Shown in pieces: positions 10,720 to 21,510 of a stretch of 64,000 nt of DNA (the first letter of the stretch is position 1; every line of letters begins with the position of its first letter). The translations under genes were made by a program, and so were the position numbers. Origin of the DNA: Caprella mutica (taxonomy: Eukaryota > Arthropoda > Malacostraca > Amphipoda > Caprellidae); assembly GCA_947561585.1 (NCBI GenBank), contig CANNZV010003180.1:1-64000 (forward strand), read 5' to 3'. The notes beneath the pieces were generated by a model. The model ran no database searches and had not been told where the DNA came from. It saw only the letters and a program-made list of their open reading frames with translations.

Positions 10720-12400
10720 ATATTTCTGAAAAATTCTAAAAAATTAGAAGCAATAGTTATTTTGTATTAATGTCTATATTTGCCACACAGTTTTTTTTTA
10801 GTTTATGAAAAGGAAATTTAAGGCTGTGAACTAGCTATGTCTAGAATTGAGACTGTGTCTTAATAAGAAATAAATAGTACATCTTTTCAAAGGTTTTTCA
10901 CTTCCTCAATACTCCATTAATATTGTCAATATGCATTTAATTAGTAAAACAATCATCAATGCTAAAAAACGGAATATTAAAAGGTACATATTTATACCAC
11001 TACTTAGTCAACGTATTAAAACATGTTTTGTATGGATATTCTTTACATGAAATATAAGATTCAAAATATATATTATATATCATAAATGATAAATTACATT
11101 GCCATTGATATTACGTTCCTAATTTAATTAATGCAGCTCCAAGTAAAAAATTTGTAAAACAGTACAATTTTTATGCTAAATCACCGAATTTATTCATAAA
11201 GAATAAACACCATGTGTGAAAGGGGCTGAATGAGCTCATACAAATTCAGAGCAGTGTTCACTGTTCACGCAGTTTGTATTTGCCATTTGAATCCTAATAT
11301 AATACTCGTAGTGTGTTTATTTTTGCTCATTTTTTATTTATTTAGTATCCGTTTAAAACGATGAGTTAAACATAAAGAATGTAACTGTGATACGCACGGG
11401 ATTATATTGACCTGATAATTAAAATTCCCTGGTTTTCATTCAATTCTTTAATGCTTTTCATCTATAAAAATAATACTGAATATGCCGAAAAAAAACTATT
11501 TAATTGAGTTCACATTAACGGATAATAAATATCACAGGTCCTCTGCACTCTAAATTTAAAAAAATATGGAATTGATTTACATTTGCAGAGCTAAGGTCAT
11601 ATAAAATATAACAGTTAACAGAAAAGAAATCGATCTAGTATTCTGTTCATAATTAATTATATAGGAGATATTCACATTCCACTTCAACTCTCTCTAAGAT
11701 TCAATAGAAGAAAAAGGCTGCATTCCAACTTACCACGTATTATCATAAATTTAATGGTAATTAGGTATATATGTTCACTCTTAGGCACATGATGTTTTTT
11801 TAGGGTAATAGTATTTAGATACCGGTATAGGTAGCCATTTATAATATGTCTAAAAGTATTATTATAGTTCTGAATTTTCATGATTTAATGGATCCTTTTT
11901 CTTTGCTTAAAATTCAGTGGGTGGATGAAAGAACGGGAAAAACCATCAAATTACGTATTATAATAAAACTATAGAACCAAGTTTGACATTATTTGTAGTT
12001 TAGTAATCAGTAACCTTAGTTATAATGAACACAGTAACAAAAAAAAAAAAAAAAGAGACTAGGGTACCTTCAAATTCAAATCAAAATGGAACTGTTCAGT
12101 TATTAGCAATATGATAAAAAAAACGTATAAAAACCAATAATGTAATTACAAAAGGACCTAATTGCGAAAATACAGCGTGACACAAAAAAGAGGGATGAAA
12201 GTACCCTGCAAACATTTCCACATGGCATACACATGGATGCCATGTGGTTGGATGGTTATAATTTAGAGAAAAAGATCAGCTTTGCATTCAAGAAACCATT
12301 CGCTTGTAAGGGGTTACCATGAACTAAAATAAAATACTACCAACAATCAATCTAAACCTCTAAATGGCAAGGATATAAATATAATTTAGAAAGATAGAAT
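10720..12400. other. AT-rich stretch, nothing recognised
   Basis: Includes an A(15) run at about 12040 and a short CATGTGG-type palindromic patch at 12205-12250 that resembles the edge of the 22-bp array near 16.3 kb in reverse orientation. A 65-codon minus ORF at 11684-11881 has no recognisable motif. Confidence 0.5.
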
Positions 12401-12407
12401 ATATTTA

Positions 12408-12847
12408 TTAGAATTCTACATAATTGTGGTAGCATGTTATAATGTTAAAGTAATTCCCCCAATGAAGCAGGTCTCTCAGCGTTACTGCTCTATCCCCGTG
12501 ATGACCGAGATACCTGAAATTTAAGAAAAATATTCAAATACCCAGTCATTTAATAATTTAAATACCGCACAGGATTTACAATCCTAGCCTTTTAAATATT
12601 GGCTTTAACTTCTAAGTAATAAACAAATAATGTACAATCATGATTCCCTTATAATAACCGAGAATCCAATTCTATTATATACCACTGTGTGTTGTAAATT
12701 TAATCAGATTTTAATTATGTTTAATGAGATTAATTTAGAGGGTTAAAGAGTTCTTAATATCTTTGTGGATGAAGAAAAGTAAAGAAAATGAATCCTTAAC
12801 ACTTACATCGTTTGATATTGTAGGTCCTGCACGGAAAACACTTCCAT
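12408..12847 (-). CDS. Candidate host gene start: two phase-matched exons
   Basis: On the minus strand an ATG at 12847-12845 in a good context (GCGCTATGG) opens MEVFSVQDLQYQT and runs into a consensus donor, CGAT|GTAAGTG, at 12807/12806. The next acceptor, AAATTTCAG at about 12514, is followed at 12513 by sequence that keeps the phase: the split codon AT|G gives Met, then YLGHHGDRAVTLRDLLHWG and onward. This second exon has much higher GC and denser codons than its surroundings. It either ends at a TAA at 12410-12408, overlapping an AATAAA, giving a peptide of about 48 residues, or splices onward at a weak GTAGAA donor near 12425. I do not recognise the protein. The GC-richer DNA up to about 13280 could be its 5' UTR and promoter; a TATA-like TTTATATGA lies on the minus strand near 13250. 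Inferred gene model without transcript support. Confidence 0.45.
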
Positions 12848-13398
12848 AGCGCTATCTCAGTAGTTGGTCAGTTATAGGGTTTCACCCGTGGCCAGTTCAT
12901 CGCTCCTCGGGCATGACATTTCTCTCACTCCATGTTCAAAATAGGTGTCTCCATTAAAGGTCTCATATTGCAGTCGTTAAATTCTAGCATTTAAATATAG
13001 TGGATTAAACACTAGCTAGGTAAGCATTTTGATGAGTTGAAGATTAGGAATGACCTTTGGAGACTGATAGCTGTTTGAATGTTCACAGTAGGAGGAGGAG
13101 ATGACAACTGACTTTTTTAGCCCCAAACATTCCACGATCACAGGTGCGAAAATAAGATGTTGCCAGATTTCTGCAGGTAAATAGGGGAAAACAGAGGACA
13201 GCGAATCCACCCAATGCTTGATAACTCATTGTAATGGTTAAGGATTCATATAAATTAAGATTGAAATCAAGCAAGAATGGATTCGCGGTCAGTTAAGGAA
13301 TTATAATATACATATAAATGGCAATAAGTTTTTAAGATGTATCATCCACATTGAAACAACCTAAAGACTAAAATAACAGATATTAACCATGTGTAAAG

Positions 13399-14404
13399 TG
13401 ACCAGACAACTCGCCGCCGGACCACTCGACGCGGACAATTTGCCGTGAGGAGCCGCTAGGACAATTCGCCGCCAAAACAACTCACTGTGTGATATATGTT
13501 TTACCGCCGTATATATACTATTTATATGTAAAAATAATTTAAATTTAAATATGAATAATTCAAATACATGTAAATTATTTATACAATTTTCTTAGTAGTA
13601 TTTAAAAATGTTTTCTTTTCCATTTCAAAAGTTAAATAAAAAGTTTCTTCAACTATAATTATATAAACATAGTGTGTGTTGTAAATTAACAATAGAATTT
13701 TCTTAGTTCTGATTGAAATATTTTGCTAAAAATAATTTGCTAATGGAGAGAAAACCAGTTCAGGTGACTTTTTTGTACGTTTGATCACTTGTAAAAATTA
13801 CTTTAGTGCAAACAAAAGGTTATTTAACTAAGAAGTCGTACATTTTTGTCTTAGGTAAGCTAATAAGTTACACCTCTTCTATTCGTGAGTGCAGTCACAT
13901 GTGCTTGTGTTCCTTTTCTTATCATTCCTTGGTAAATGATTGCATCCACGAAGTAGCTTTTCTGCATCCATGAACTTGTCACAGACTGTTGGTTGGTGCC
14001 TTTGTTCAAGGAGTCATTCTGCTTTCTGACTTCTTTTGTCTGTCCCTTGTATTTAATTTCCTTTTGAAGTCAACTAGAAAGCCTTTCGTTTCGAAGCAGA
14101 CGTTAAACATTTATAAACTTAAATTAATAGCTTTAATAGTTTTTTGCAGCCTGAAATATTCTCACAGATATAACAAAAGAAATTAATTAATAGAAATACT
14201 TAAATTTGTCAACTACTGTTTTACGTCAGTCTTGTGCTTATAGAAACAAATCATTGTTCAAATTTATAGTATTTTTAAATATATGTAAATGATGTATACG
14301 CCAGCAAAACATAAATCACGCAGCGAGTTGTCCTGGCGGGGAGTTGTCCTAGCGCGAATTGTCCGCGGCGAGTTGTCCGGCGGCGAGTTGTCCTAGAGCG
14401 GTCA
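13399..14404. mobile_element. Inverted-repeat element C with 15-bp end units
   Basis: A 1.0-kb element whose first and last ~120 bp are inverted copies of each other. Each end consists of five or six 15-bp units of the type GGACAACTCGCCGCC, followed inward by the matching GTGATATATGTTTTACCGCC / GTGATTTATGTTTTGCTGGC block. Outer tips read TGACC...GGTCA. The element interrupts a 61-bp tandem repeat, whose sequence resumes at 14405. The interior (13880-14130) holds a copy of the dispersed repeat found also at 42.3 and 61.4-62.1 kb. No transposase is encoded, so it is non-autonomous. Confidence 0.85.
13880..14130 (+). repeat. Dispersed repeat S, copy 1
   Basis: About 240 bp shared with 42298-42540, 61440-61660 (reverse) and 61845-62065. 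Landmarks in order: GTGAGTGCAGTCAC, GTAGCTTTTCTGCATCCATG, TGTCCCTTGTATTTAATTTC, GAAGCAGACGTTAAAC. No coding frame is conserved between copies. It is SINE-like in size, but no tRNA-type A/B boxes were found. This copy lies inside element C. Confidence 0.8.
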
Positions 14405-14645
14405 ATGACCATTTCAATAACAGATGTTAACCATGTGTAATTTACCACATTGAAACCACATGTCAATTACCATTTCAGTAACATATTTTAACCATGTGTA
14501 ATTTGTCACATTACAACCACATGCCAATTACCATTTCAGTAACATATTTTAACCATGTGTAATTTGTCACATTACAACCACATGCCAATTACCATTTCAA
14601 TAACATATTAAGTTTAATTTGCCACAAATTGCCTTGAGTTTTCTA
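14405..14645. repeat. 61-bp tandem repeat
   Basis: Three to four copies of a 61-bp unit (contains TTAACCATGTGTAATTTG and ACCACATGCCAATTACC). A further copy is recognisable on the other side of element C at about 13345-13398 (CAGATATTAACCATGTGTAA), showing the element inserted within the array. Confidence 0.85.
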
Positions 14646-15680
14646 TTAATATCTATATAGTAAATTATATAGTTGTATTTCATGAACGTTCTTCCAGTAC
14701 AAATTTTCTTTAATGAAGTCATGTGTAGTGATCCGTTCTGATATTTAAAGTTCTGAGAAATTAAATACACTGAATAATGAATATATTTGAAAAAGAAAGA
14801 AAATATTTTATGTAGTCTGCCATGATAATGCTAGTTTTCTATACTACTCTTATATCCTCTACACTCTACAGCAAACAGCAAGGGCGGGCAAATGCAGCAC
14901 TCATTGCTCTTTTGGCACTCAGAGTTGCACTCGTGCCCACCAGGGAAAAGGTGCTTTATTTTCTTCCTAAGAAAATTTAGAATTTTTAGCCCTGACTGCT
15001 TTATAAATTACAAGGATAATATAAAAGATGATGGTAAACTAATTGAGGAACAGAATATGTGTAATTACCCTGATACTTTGATAGTCAATTTCATACGTTA
15101 ATAAGGTATTTTTAGTTTATTGTTAAAGTAGTGCCGGTGTTTAAAAAATTTACTTTTGACTCTTTTTATATAGATCAGTTATTCTTACACTGGTAAGAAT
15201 TCGTGCAATCATTTTTAATTCCTTTTTTTAATAAGTTAGGAAGCCATTGTCATTTATCCTGTGATTTTATGAATTAGTTATTACATTTTTATTACTTAAA
15301 TGCAAAACAACTTATTTATGTTTTTATTGTGAGGAAAGAAAAGTATAATTATATATCATTTATTAATTGCTTTTAATTCAAATAATCAATATACTACAAA
15401 TATTTATGTTCCAAATATGTACGATTGTACGTACCTCAATAAAATCTCTCTCATTATTTATGTTCCCTCTCACCCCCTGCAATTTAAAAAACGAAAAGAA
15501 AATTGTAACGAACGGCACTGTCATTCCATATTTCGGCACTGAAAAACACAGCATGTGCCCACCCCTGCTCTAAAGTGAAGTAAATCATCTAAAGTGAATA
15601 AAAATTTATTAATAATAACTTTAAGAACCACGCGAGTTATCATATTGAATAAAGATCATCTCAATCATACTTCCATCATG
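14646..15680. other. AT-rich stretch, nothing recognised
   Basis: Two ORFs of 68-69 codons (14892-15101, 15367-15573) have low-complexity hydrophobic translations and no supporting signals. Confidence 0.5.
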
Positions 15681-15682
15681 TC

Positions 15683-15758
15683 CAGGATGGCTCAGTGGAT
15701 ATGTCCCAGACTCAAAACAACAGCAAACTACAGGTACCCCAGTTCGATTCCGGAAACA
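15683..15758 (+). repeat. tRNA-like SINE head
   Basis: Contains TGGCTCAGTGG (A-box type, from 15687) and GTTCGATTCC (B-box type, 15742-15751) about 55 bp apart, the spacing of a polymerase III internal promoter. The acceptor arm does not pair and no anticodon stem can be drawn convincingly, so I read it as a tRNA-derived SINE head or tRNA pseudogene rather than a tRNA gene. Confidence 0.55.
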
Positions 15759-15867
15759 CCACTTCATTCTTTCGCAATTTCTTCCAATTTAATTTGTATA
15801 TAACAATATGTAACATAATATACAGCCAAATTACATATACAGTAAAATAAGTAATGGCAATAAAAAC

Positions 15868-16165
15868 ACATGGTACTGATATGTGTTACACGTGGTAATG
15901 TTATGGGTAACATATGGTATTGATATGGGTAACATATGGTATTGATATGGGTAGCATATGGTACAGATATGGGTAACATATGGTATTGATATGGGTAACA
16001 TATGGTACTGATATGGGTAACATATGGTACAGATATGGGTAACATATGGTACTGATATGGGTAACATATGGTACAAATATGGGTAACATATGGTACAGAT
16101 ATGGGTAACATATGGTATTGATATGGGTAACATATGGTAGGGATATGTGTTACACATGGTACTGA
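15868..16165. repeat. 22-bp tandem repeat
   Basis: About 13 copies of GGGTAACATATGGTACAGAT plus two bases; units alternate GGTACT/GGTATT/GGTACA. CATATG in each unit is palindromic. Degenerate CATGTGG-type units trail to about 16320. The period (22) opens all minus-strand frames in turn, which explains the repetitive ORFs of 62-156 codons here. Confidence 0.92.
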
Positions 16166-16330
16166 TGTGTGGTTTTGTTATGGTTAACATGTGTATTCCA
16201 TATGTTATACATGTTGCAAAACCACAGGTATAACAAAACATATCGTCCAAGGTTCCAAAAATCAACATGGTAACCACATTGTTATAATGTGGACTGACCA
16301 CATGGTATACATGTGGAAATTTTTGCAGGG

Positions 16331-17071
16331 TAATAGCTTATAACTCAAAAAGTAGTCACTTAAAAAGATGAAATAAGAAACACATGATGGAGTATATCTT
16401 CAAGATTGATATAGTCTATAACAAATGCTCCAAATGACCTCCTGTTACTCAATACACAAATTGATACGTTTCTCAAAATTTTCACCGCACCCAGGATAAC
16501 TTGATTCATTGGTCAAATAACTTCTTGGACAGTATGACAGTATCCTTCAGGTTTTCAATATTATCAGCTTTTGCTTTAAATATATTCTCCTTTAAATATC
16601 TTCAAAGAAAAAATATCCAAAGGAGTCAGATCGGAGGACCTGGCTGGCCAAGGGAAATCCATACGATGAGAGATGAATTGGGTTCAAAAAACGATTTGTT
16701 AGCCAATTTTGTGCTCTATATGAGGTGTGAGTTGTTGTTCAGTGTTGTTGAAACCAACGGTCAGGGTGAATGTCGCCATTCAACATTATGATTTACATTT
16801 CAATATGCGTATCAGATGTTACTGTGCGTGCATTTCCGTCAGGATCTTGTAAAGAATATGGGCCTAAAACTCGGCTAGAACTAAGGCCGCACAAGACGGT
16901 TACTTTAGGCGATTGTGGATGTTTTTCGAAAACTCTTTCGGGTTTTGTTGGACTCCATATGCAGAGATGTTGAGCATTTTCTGTAGATTAAATGAATTTT
17001 AAATATATACTCTATCATGTGGTGTTTTTTCATCTTTCTAAGTGCTCTACTTTTTGAGGTATAAGCGTTTA
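16331..17071 (-). mobile_element. Mariner-superfamily relic with TIRs
   Basis: Inverted ends of about 85 bp: TAATAGCTTATAACTCAAAA at 16331 and its counterpart ending GTATAAGCGTTTA at 17071, each bounded by TA. The minus strand, from about 16970, carries transposase remains in several frames: HLCIWSPTKPERVFEKH, VTVLCGLSSSRVLGPYS, then PWPARSSDLTPLD (corresponding to the family's PPRSxDLTPLD(F/Y) catalytic block), then ENLKDTV and VTGGHLEHLL at the C terminus. Many stops and frameshifts; the N-terminal half of the protein is absent, so it is an internally deleted, dead copy. Confidence 0.8.
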
Positions 17072-17074
17072 CTT

Positions 17075-18255
17075 TCAACTCATGAAATGCTAGAAAATAA
17101 TTACTGATAAAATAATTAAAATAAAATGCAATAATACAGTGTGGCGGAAAAGTAACACATCATTTTGAATTAGTCTTGAAGAATTATTTTCTTAAGTTTA
17201 ATTGCATACATTAATGCCCCCTTACATTGTATGTTTTCTTTCACTTTGATCTGATGCTATATTATTTCTTGCTTTTTATAGGTTTATTTCAGGCCAGTTT
17301 GGTCTATTGAATGTTATTGATATTTAGATAGAATTTAATTTAATTTAATTTACATCAAGTACTTCGTCACTCCAGGCAGTTTTATTATTTAGTTATTTAA
17401 TTTATTCATCTTTCATTATATATATATATATATATACACTGATGCTTTCGTCTACGCTACTTTTGTTTTAAATTAATTAATTGTTTCATACCTATACTTT
17501 ATTTTTGTGATGGTCATTTTGTACTAATGTAGTAATCATGGAAATAATGTTTATTAATTAGTTAGGAATTTCTTCCTTTGTTTTAGATTTTTCGAAAGAT
17601 AGAGAACGAATTTTCCCACAAATGTAATTGCGAAAACAGATGAGTTATTGGGTGAGTCCGAATCAATGTTACTCGATCCACTGAACTAAATCTTGGAATT
17701 GCTTTCCCAAAACCATTTCAAGAGTATCCAATTTTGCTAAATTTCAGTTTGTTCGAGGACTCAATTGATTCGCAGCAGCAAACAATGGCAAGGATTTGTC
17801 TCTTGATCTTCAAGTCGTGACTTGGAATTTATTTTAGAATTGTGAGGGGTGTGGTACAAAGATTTTACAACCAGTGCGTGTTATGTACTGCCTGTTAGAA
17901 GAGTTAAAAAATATGTACTGTATTATGATTTTATTGTACTATATTCAATTGTTCATATTCTACTTGAAAAAAATATCGTCCCAAAATATATATTTACCTT
18001 TCACATGATTAATTTTGACATCAAAATAGGCAAAATATCCTCAGAAGCGGTCTTTCAAATAAGATCTCTGTAAACTTTCATTTTTTAGTTCACGTTCCTA
18101 ATCGAAATCATTCAATGAAAATGTTCCATTAAAAGTTTAATTGATCAGCCACTCCAATCAGAATTTCATTCGATTCTTTTCGGTTTTAGAAAGGGAGAGA
18201 AATATCCTCAAATATTATCGGCACGATAATAATTTCACTCACATTAATATATAAT
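17075..18255. other. AT-rich stretch
   Basis: Includes a (TA)n microsatellite at about 17420-17437. A possible small plus-strand exon at about 17587-17650 (TTTGTTTTAG acceptor, TTGG|GTGAGT donor) has a stop in the best frame. No gene is called. Confidence 0.45.
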
Positions 18256-18258
18256 ACC

Positions 18259-21200
18259 GGTTGACAGACGTTTCGCCGACAGACATTTCGTCGACAAATT
18301 TTCGTAATGTGGATATTAACTCACTCTTATGTTACAACACATGTACTTTAATAGAATAATATATCAAATTACAAAATAGAATAATGGTAAAGAGGAAATC
18401 TATTAAATGAATTTCAATCATTTATATACTTTAATACACTAAAGCAAAGCTACTCAATAATACAAAATAATTTTAACGTAATTTGAAAAATTGTACATGC
18501 GAGACAAAACTATTAGTAGCTGCGTATCACAACTGCCCTCCACTACTCTATACCATTTACAGTTCTAGTTGATCCAAATGAAATAATATTTGATCCAAGT
18601 GAATTTGAATTTGATCCAAGTGAATTTGATCCAAGTGAAATAATATTTGATCCAAGTGAAATCGAATATTTTATCATTCCGATACCTCATATTTTGTGTC
18701 TTTGTCTGTTGGTTGGTTGCAAGAAAAATGTCATGCTTTTAATATTTAAAACATAAAAAATATTTGTGTAATTTATTTAAATGAAATTTATTTACATAAC
18801 ATTTATTTACAACTTTCTGTGAATAAGTTTAATGTGAATAAATTTTAGTGACAAAATTTCACGTAAATAAATTTTATGTATAATGCAGGTGATGAAAGAT
18901 ATTGATAGGCCAATTAAAATGATAGACTTTGAAGATTATTATGGTGGGCAATGATAGATTATTATGGTGGGCAATGATAGAGTATTATGGTGGGAAATGA
19001 TAGAGTATTATGGTGGGCAATGATAGATTATTATGGTGGACAATGATAGATTATTATGGTGGGTAATGATAGATTATTATGGTGGGCAATGCTAGATTAT
19101 TATGATTGGTAATGATATATTATTATGGTGGGAAATGATAGATTGTTATGGTGGGCAATGCCAGATTGTTATGGTGGGCAATGAAAGATTATAATGTACA
19201 ATGAAAGATTATGGTGGGCAATGAATGATGATGGTGGGCAATGACAGATTACGATGAGCAATGACAGATTATGGTGGGCAATGACAGATTATGGTGGGCA
19301 ATGAAAGATTATGGTGAGTAATGAAAGATTATGATGGGTAATGAAAGATTATGGTGGGCAACGAAGGATTATGGTAGATAATGAAGGATTTTGGTGGATA
19401 GTGAAAGATTATGGTGGGCAATGAATAATTATGTGGACAATGAAGGATTATGGTGGACGATGAAGGATTATGGTGGGCAATGAAGGATTATGGTGGATAA
19501 TGAAGAATTTTGGTGGATAATGAAGGATTATGGTGGGCCATGAAATATTTTAGTAGGCAATGAGAGGTTATGGTGGGCAATGAAGGATTATGGTAGATAA
19601 TGAAGGATTTTGGTGAATAATGAAAGAGTATGGTGGGCAATGAAAGATTATGGTGGGCAATGAAAGATTATGGTGTGCAATGAAAGATTATGGTGAGCAA
19701 TGAAAAATTATGATGGGTAATGAAAGATTATGGTGGACAATGAAGGATTATGGTAGATAATGAAGGATTTTGGTGGATAATGAAAGATTATGGTGGGCAA
19801 TGAAGGATTATGGTGGACGATAAAGGATTATGGTGGATAATGAAGGATTATGGTTGATAATGAAGGATTATGGCGGACAATGAAAAATTATGGTGGGCCA
19901 TGAAATATTATGGTAGGCAATGAAAGGTTATGGTTGGCAATGAAAGATTATGATGGGTAATGAAAGATTATGGTGGGCAATGAAGGATTATGGTAGATAA
20001 TGAAGGATTTTGGTGGATAATGAAAGATTATGGTGGGCAATGAAATAATATAGTGGGCAATGAAGGATTATGTTGGACGATGAAGGATTATGGTGGGCTT
20101 TGAAGGATTATGGTTAATAATGAAGGATTATGGCGGGCAATGAAAAATTATGGTGGGTCATGAAATATTATGGTAGGCAATGAAAGGTTATGGTGGGCAA
20201 TGAAAGATTATGGTGGGCAATGAAAGATTTGGTGAGCAATGAAAGATTATGATGGGTAATGAAAGTTTATGGTGGGCAATGAAGGATTATGGTAAATAAT
20301 GAAGGATTTTGGTGGATAATGGAAGATTATGGTGGGCAATGAAAGATTATGGTGTGCAATGAAAGATTTGGTGGGCCATGAAAGGTTATGGTGGGCAATG
20401 AAGGATTATGGTAAATAATGAAGGATTTTGGTGGATAATGAAGGATTTTGGTGGATAATGAAAGGTTATGGTGGGTAATGAAAGATTATGGTGGGCAATG
20501 AAGGATTATGGTGGATAATGAAGGATTTTAGTGGATACTGAAGGATTATAATCGATAATGAAGGATTATGGCGGGCAATGAAAGATTATGGTGGGCAATG
20601 AATGATTATGGTGGGCAATAAACGATTATGATTGGCAACGAAAGCTTAAGGTGAGAGATTATACAAATATTTTTTAAATATTAAAAGCTTGACATTTTTC
20701 TTGCAACCAACCAACAGACAAAGACACAAAATGGGAGGTATCGGAATGATAAAATATTTGATTTCACTTGGATCAAATTCACTAGGATCAAATATTATTT
20801 CATTTGGATCAACTAGAACTGTAAATGGTATAGTATCTTGCCGTCTCGGCTTGGATAAAGTTGTCTTTTCGAGTACTTTAATTAAGAGTATAAATAACAA
20901 TATATTAGTTCTAAAATCTAAATATTATGTAATAAGCTCATATTTTCTTGAAGCCTGGAGTGGATACTTAATACTTTTTTCTATTTCAGGATCAAAATTC
21001 GAAAATGGGATAACATGCGCTAACTCTGAACTTTTTCTATTTTAAAGCCAAATACTCGTTGCAAAGAATTAGTTTTTGGTGAAAATAATAGCCTAAAATA
21101 TCGGATAAACATTTAACGGCGAGTTTTTTATATAAGATTTCCACTCAATAGCCTAACACTCGCAGTAGTCGAACAGTGGGTATTTAGAAACTGAAAATGA

Positions 21201-21510
21201 CTTGTCAATTACAAATCCAACGATATAAATCTTATTATTATGAAACGTAAATTATTGAGAAGAAAGGTTTTAAATTTTAAAAATCACAAGCGTTATTCGA
21301 CCCAAAAGTATTAAATTAATTTAAAATAATTTGTTATTATTTAGTAGTTTTAGTTTAGTATTAAAGTAGAAAAACGATTGAAATATATTTAATAGTTTTC
21401 TTTCTTACCATTATCCTATTTTGTAATTTGATCGTGTGATACATTATGAGTACATGTGTTGTAACATAAGAGTGAATTATTGTCCCCTTATGAAAATTTT
21501 ACTGTGTACT
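18259..21510. mobile_element. Composite inverted-repeat element with nested arms and internal satellite
   Basis: Two levels of inverted repeats. Outer arms: 18310-18480 pairs with about 21305-21500 (ACTCTTATGTTACAACACATG versus its complement). Inner arms: 18551-18785 pairs with 20655-20830 (TACCATTTACAGTTCTAGTT). The inner arms contain 15-bp units TTTGATCCAAGTGAA, and the left outer tip (18259-18305) has three 15-bp units of the type GACAGACGTTTCGCC. Between the inner arms lies a 1.7-kb satellite (18930-20650). No transposase is encoded. It could be one element nested in another, or a single foldback-like element. Confidence 0.75.
18930..20650. repeat. 20-bp satellite
   Basis: About 85 degenerate copies of a 20-bp unit AATGAAAGATTATGGTGGGC, with variants GGATAATGAAGGATTTTGGT recurring in blocks. 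Bounded on both sides by the inverted arms of the composite element, so it probably grew inside a transposon. Confidence 0.93.

Noticed and set aside
13016..13274. Overlapping minus ORFs, one with an F-box-like LPAEIWQHLIF
   Set aside because: Only one short match to the motif and no further F-box residues. The region is more simply 5' UTR or promoter of the candidate gene at 12847.
15683..15758. A functional tRNA gene
   Set aside because: A- and B-box-like sequences are present, but the acceptor and anticodon stems do not pair.
15831..16301. Repetitive ORFs (up to 156 codons) over the 22-bp array
   Set aside because: The 22-bp period gives the same repeat peptide in all frames; no gene evidence.
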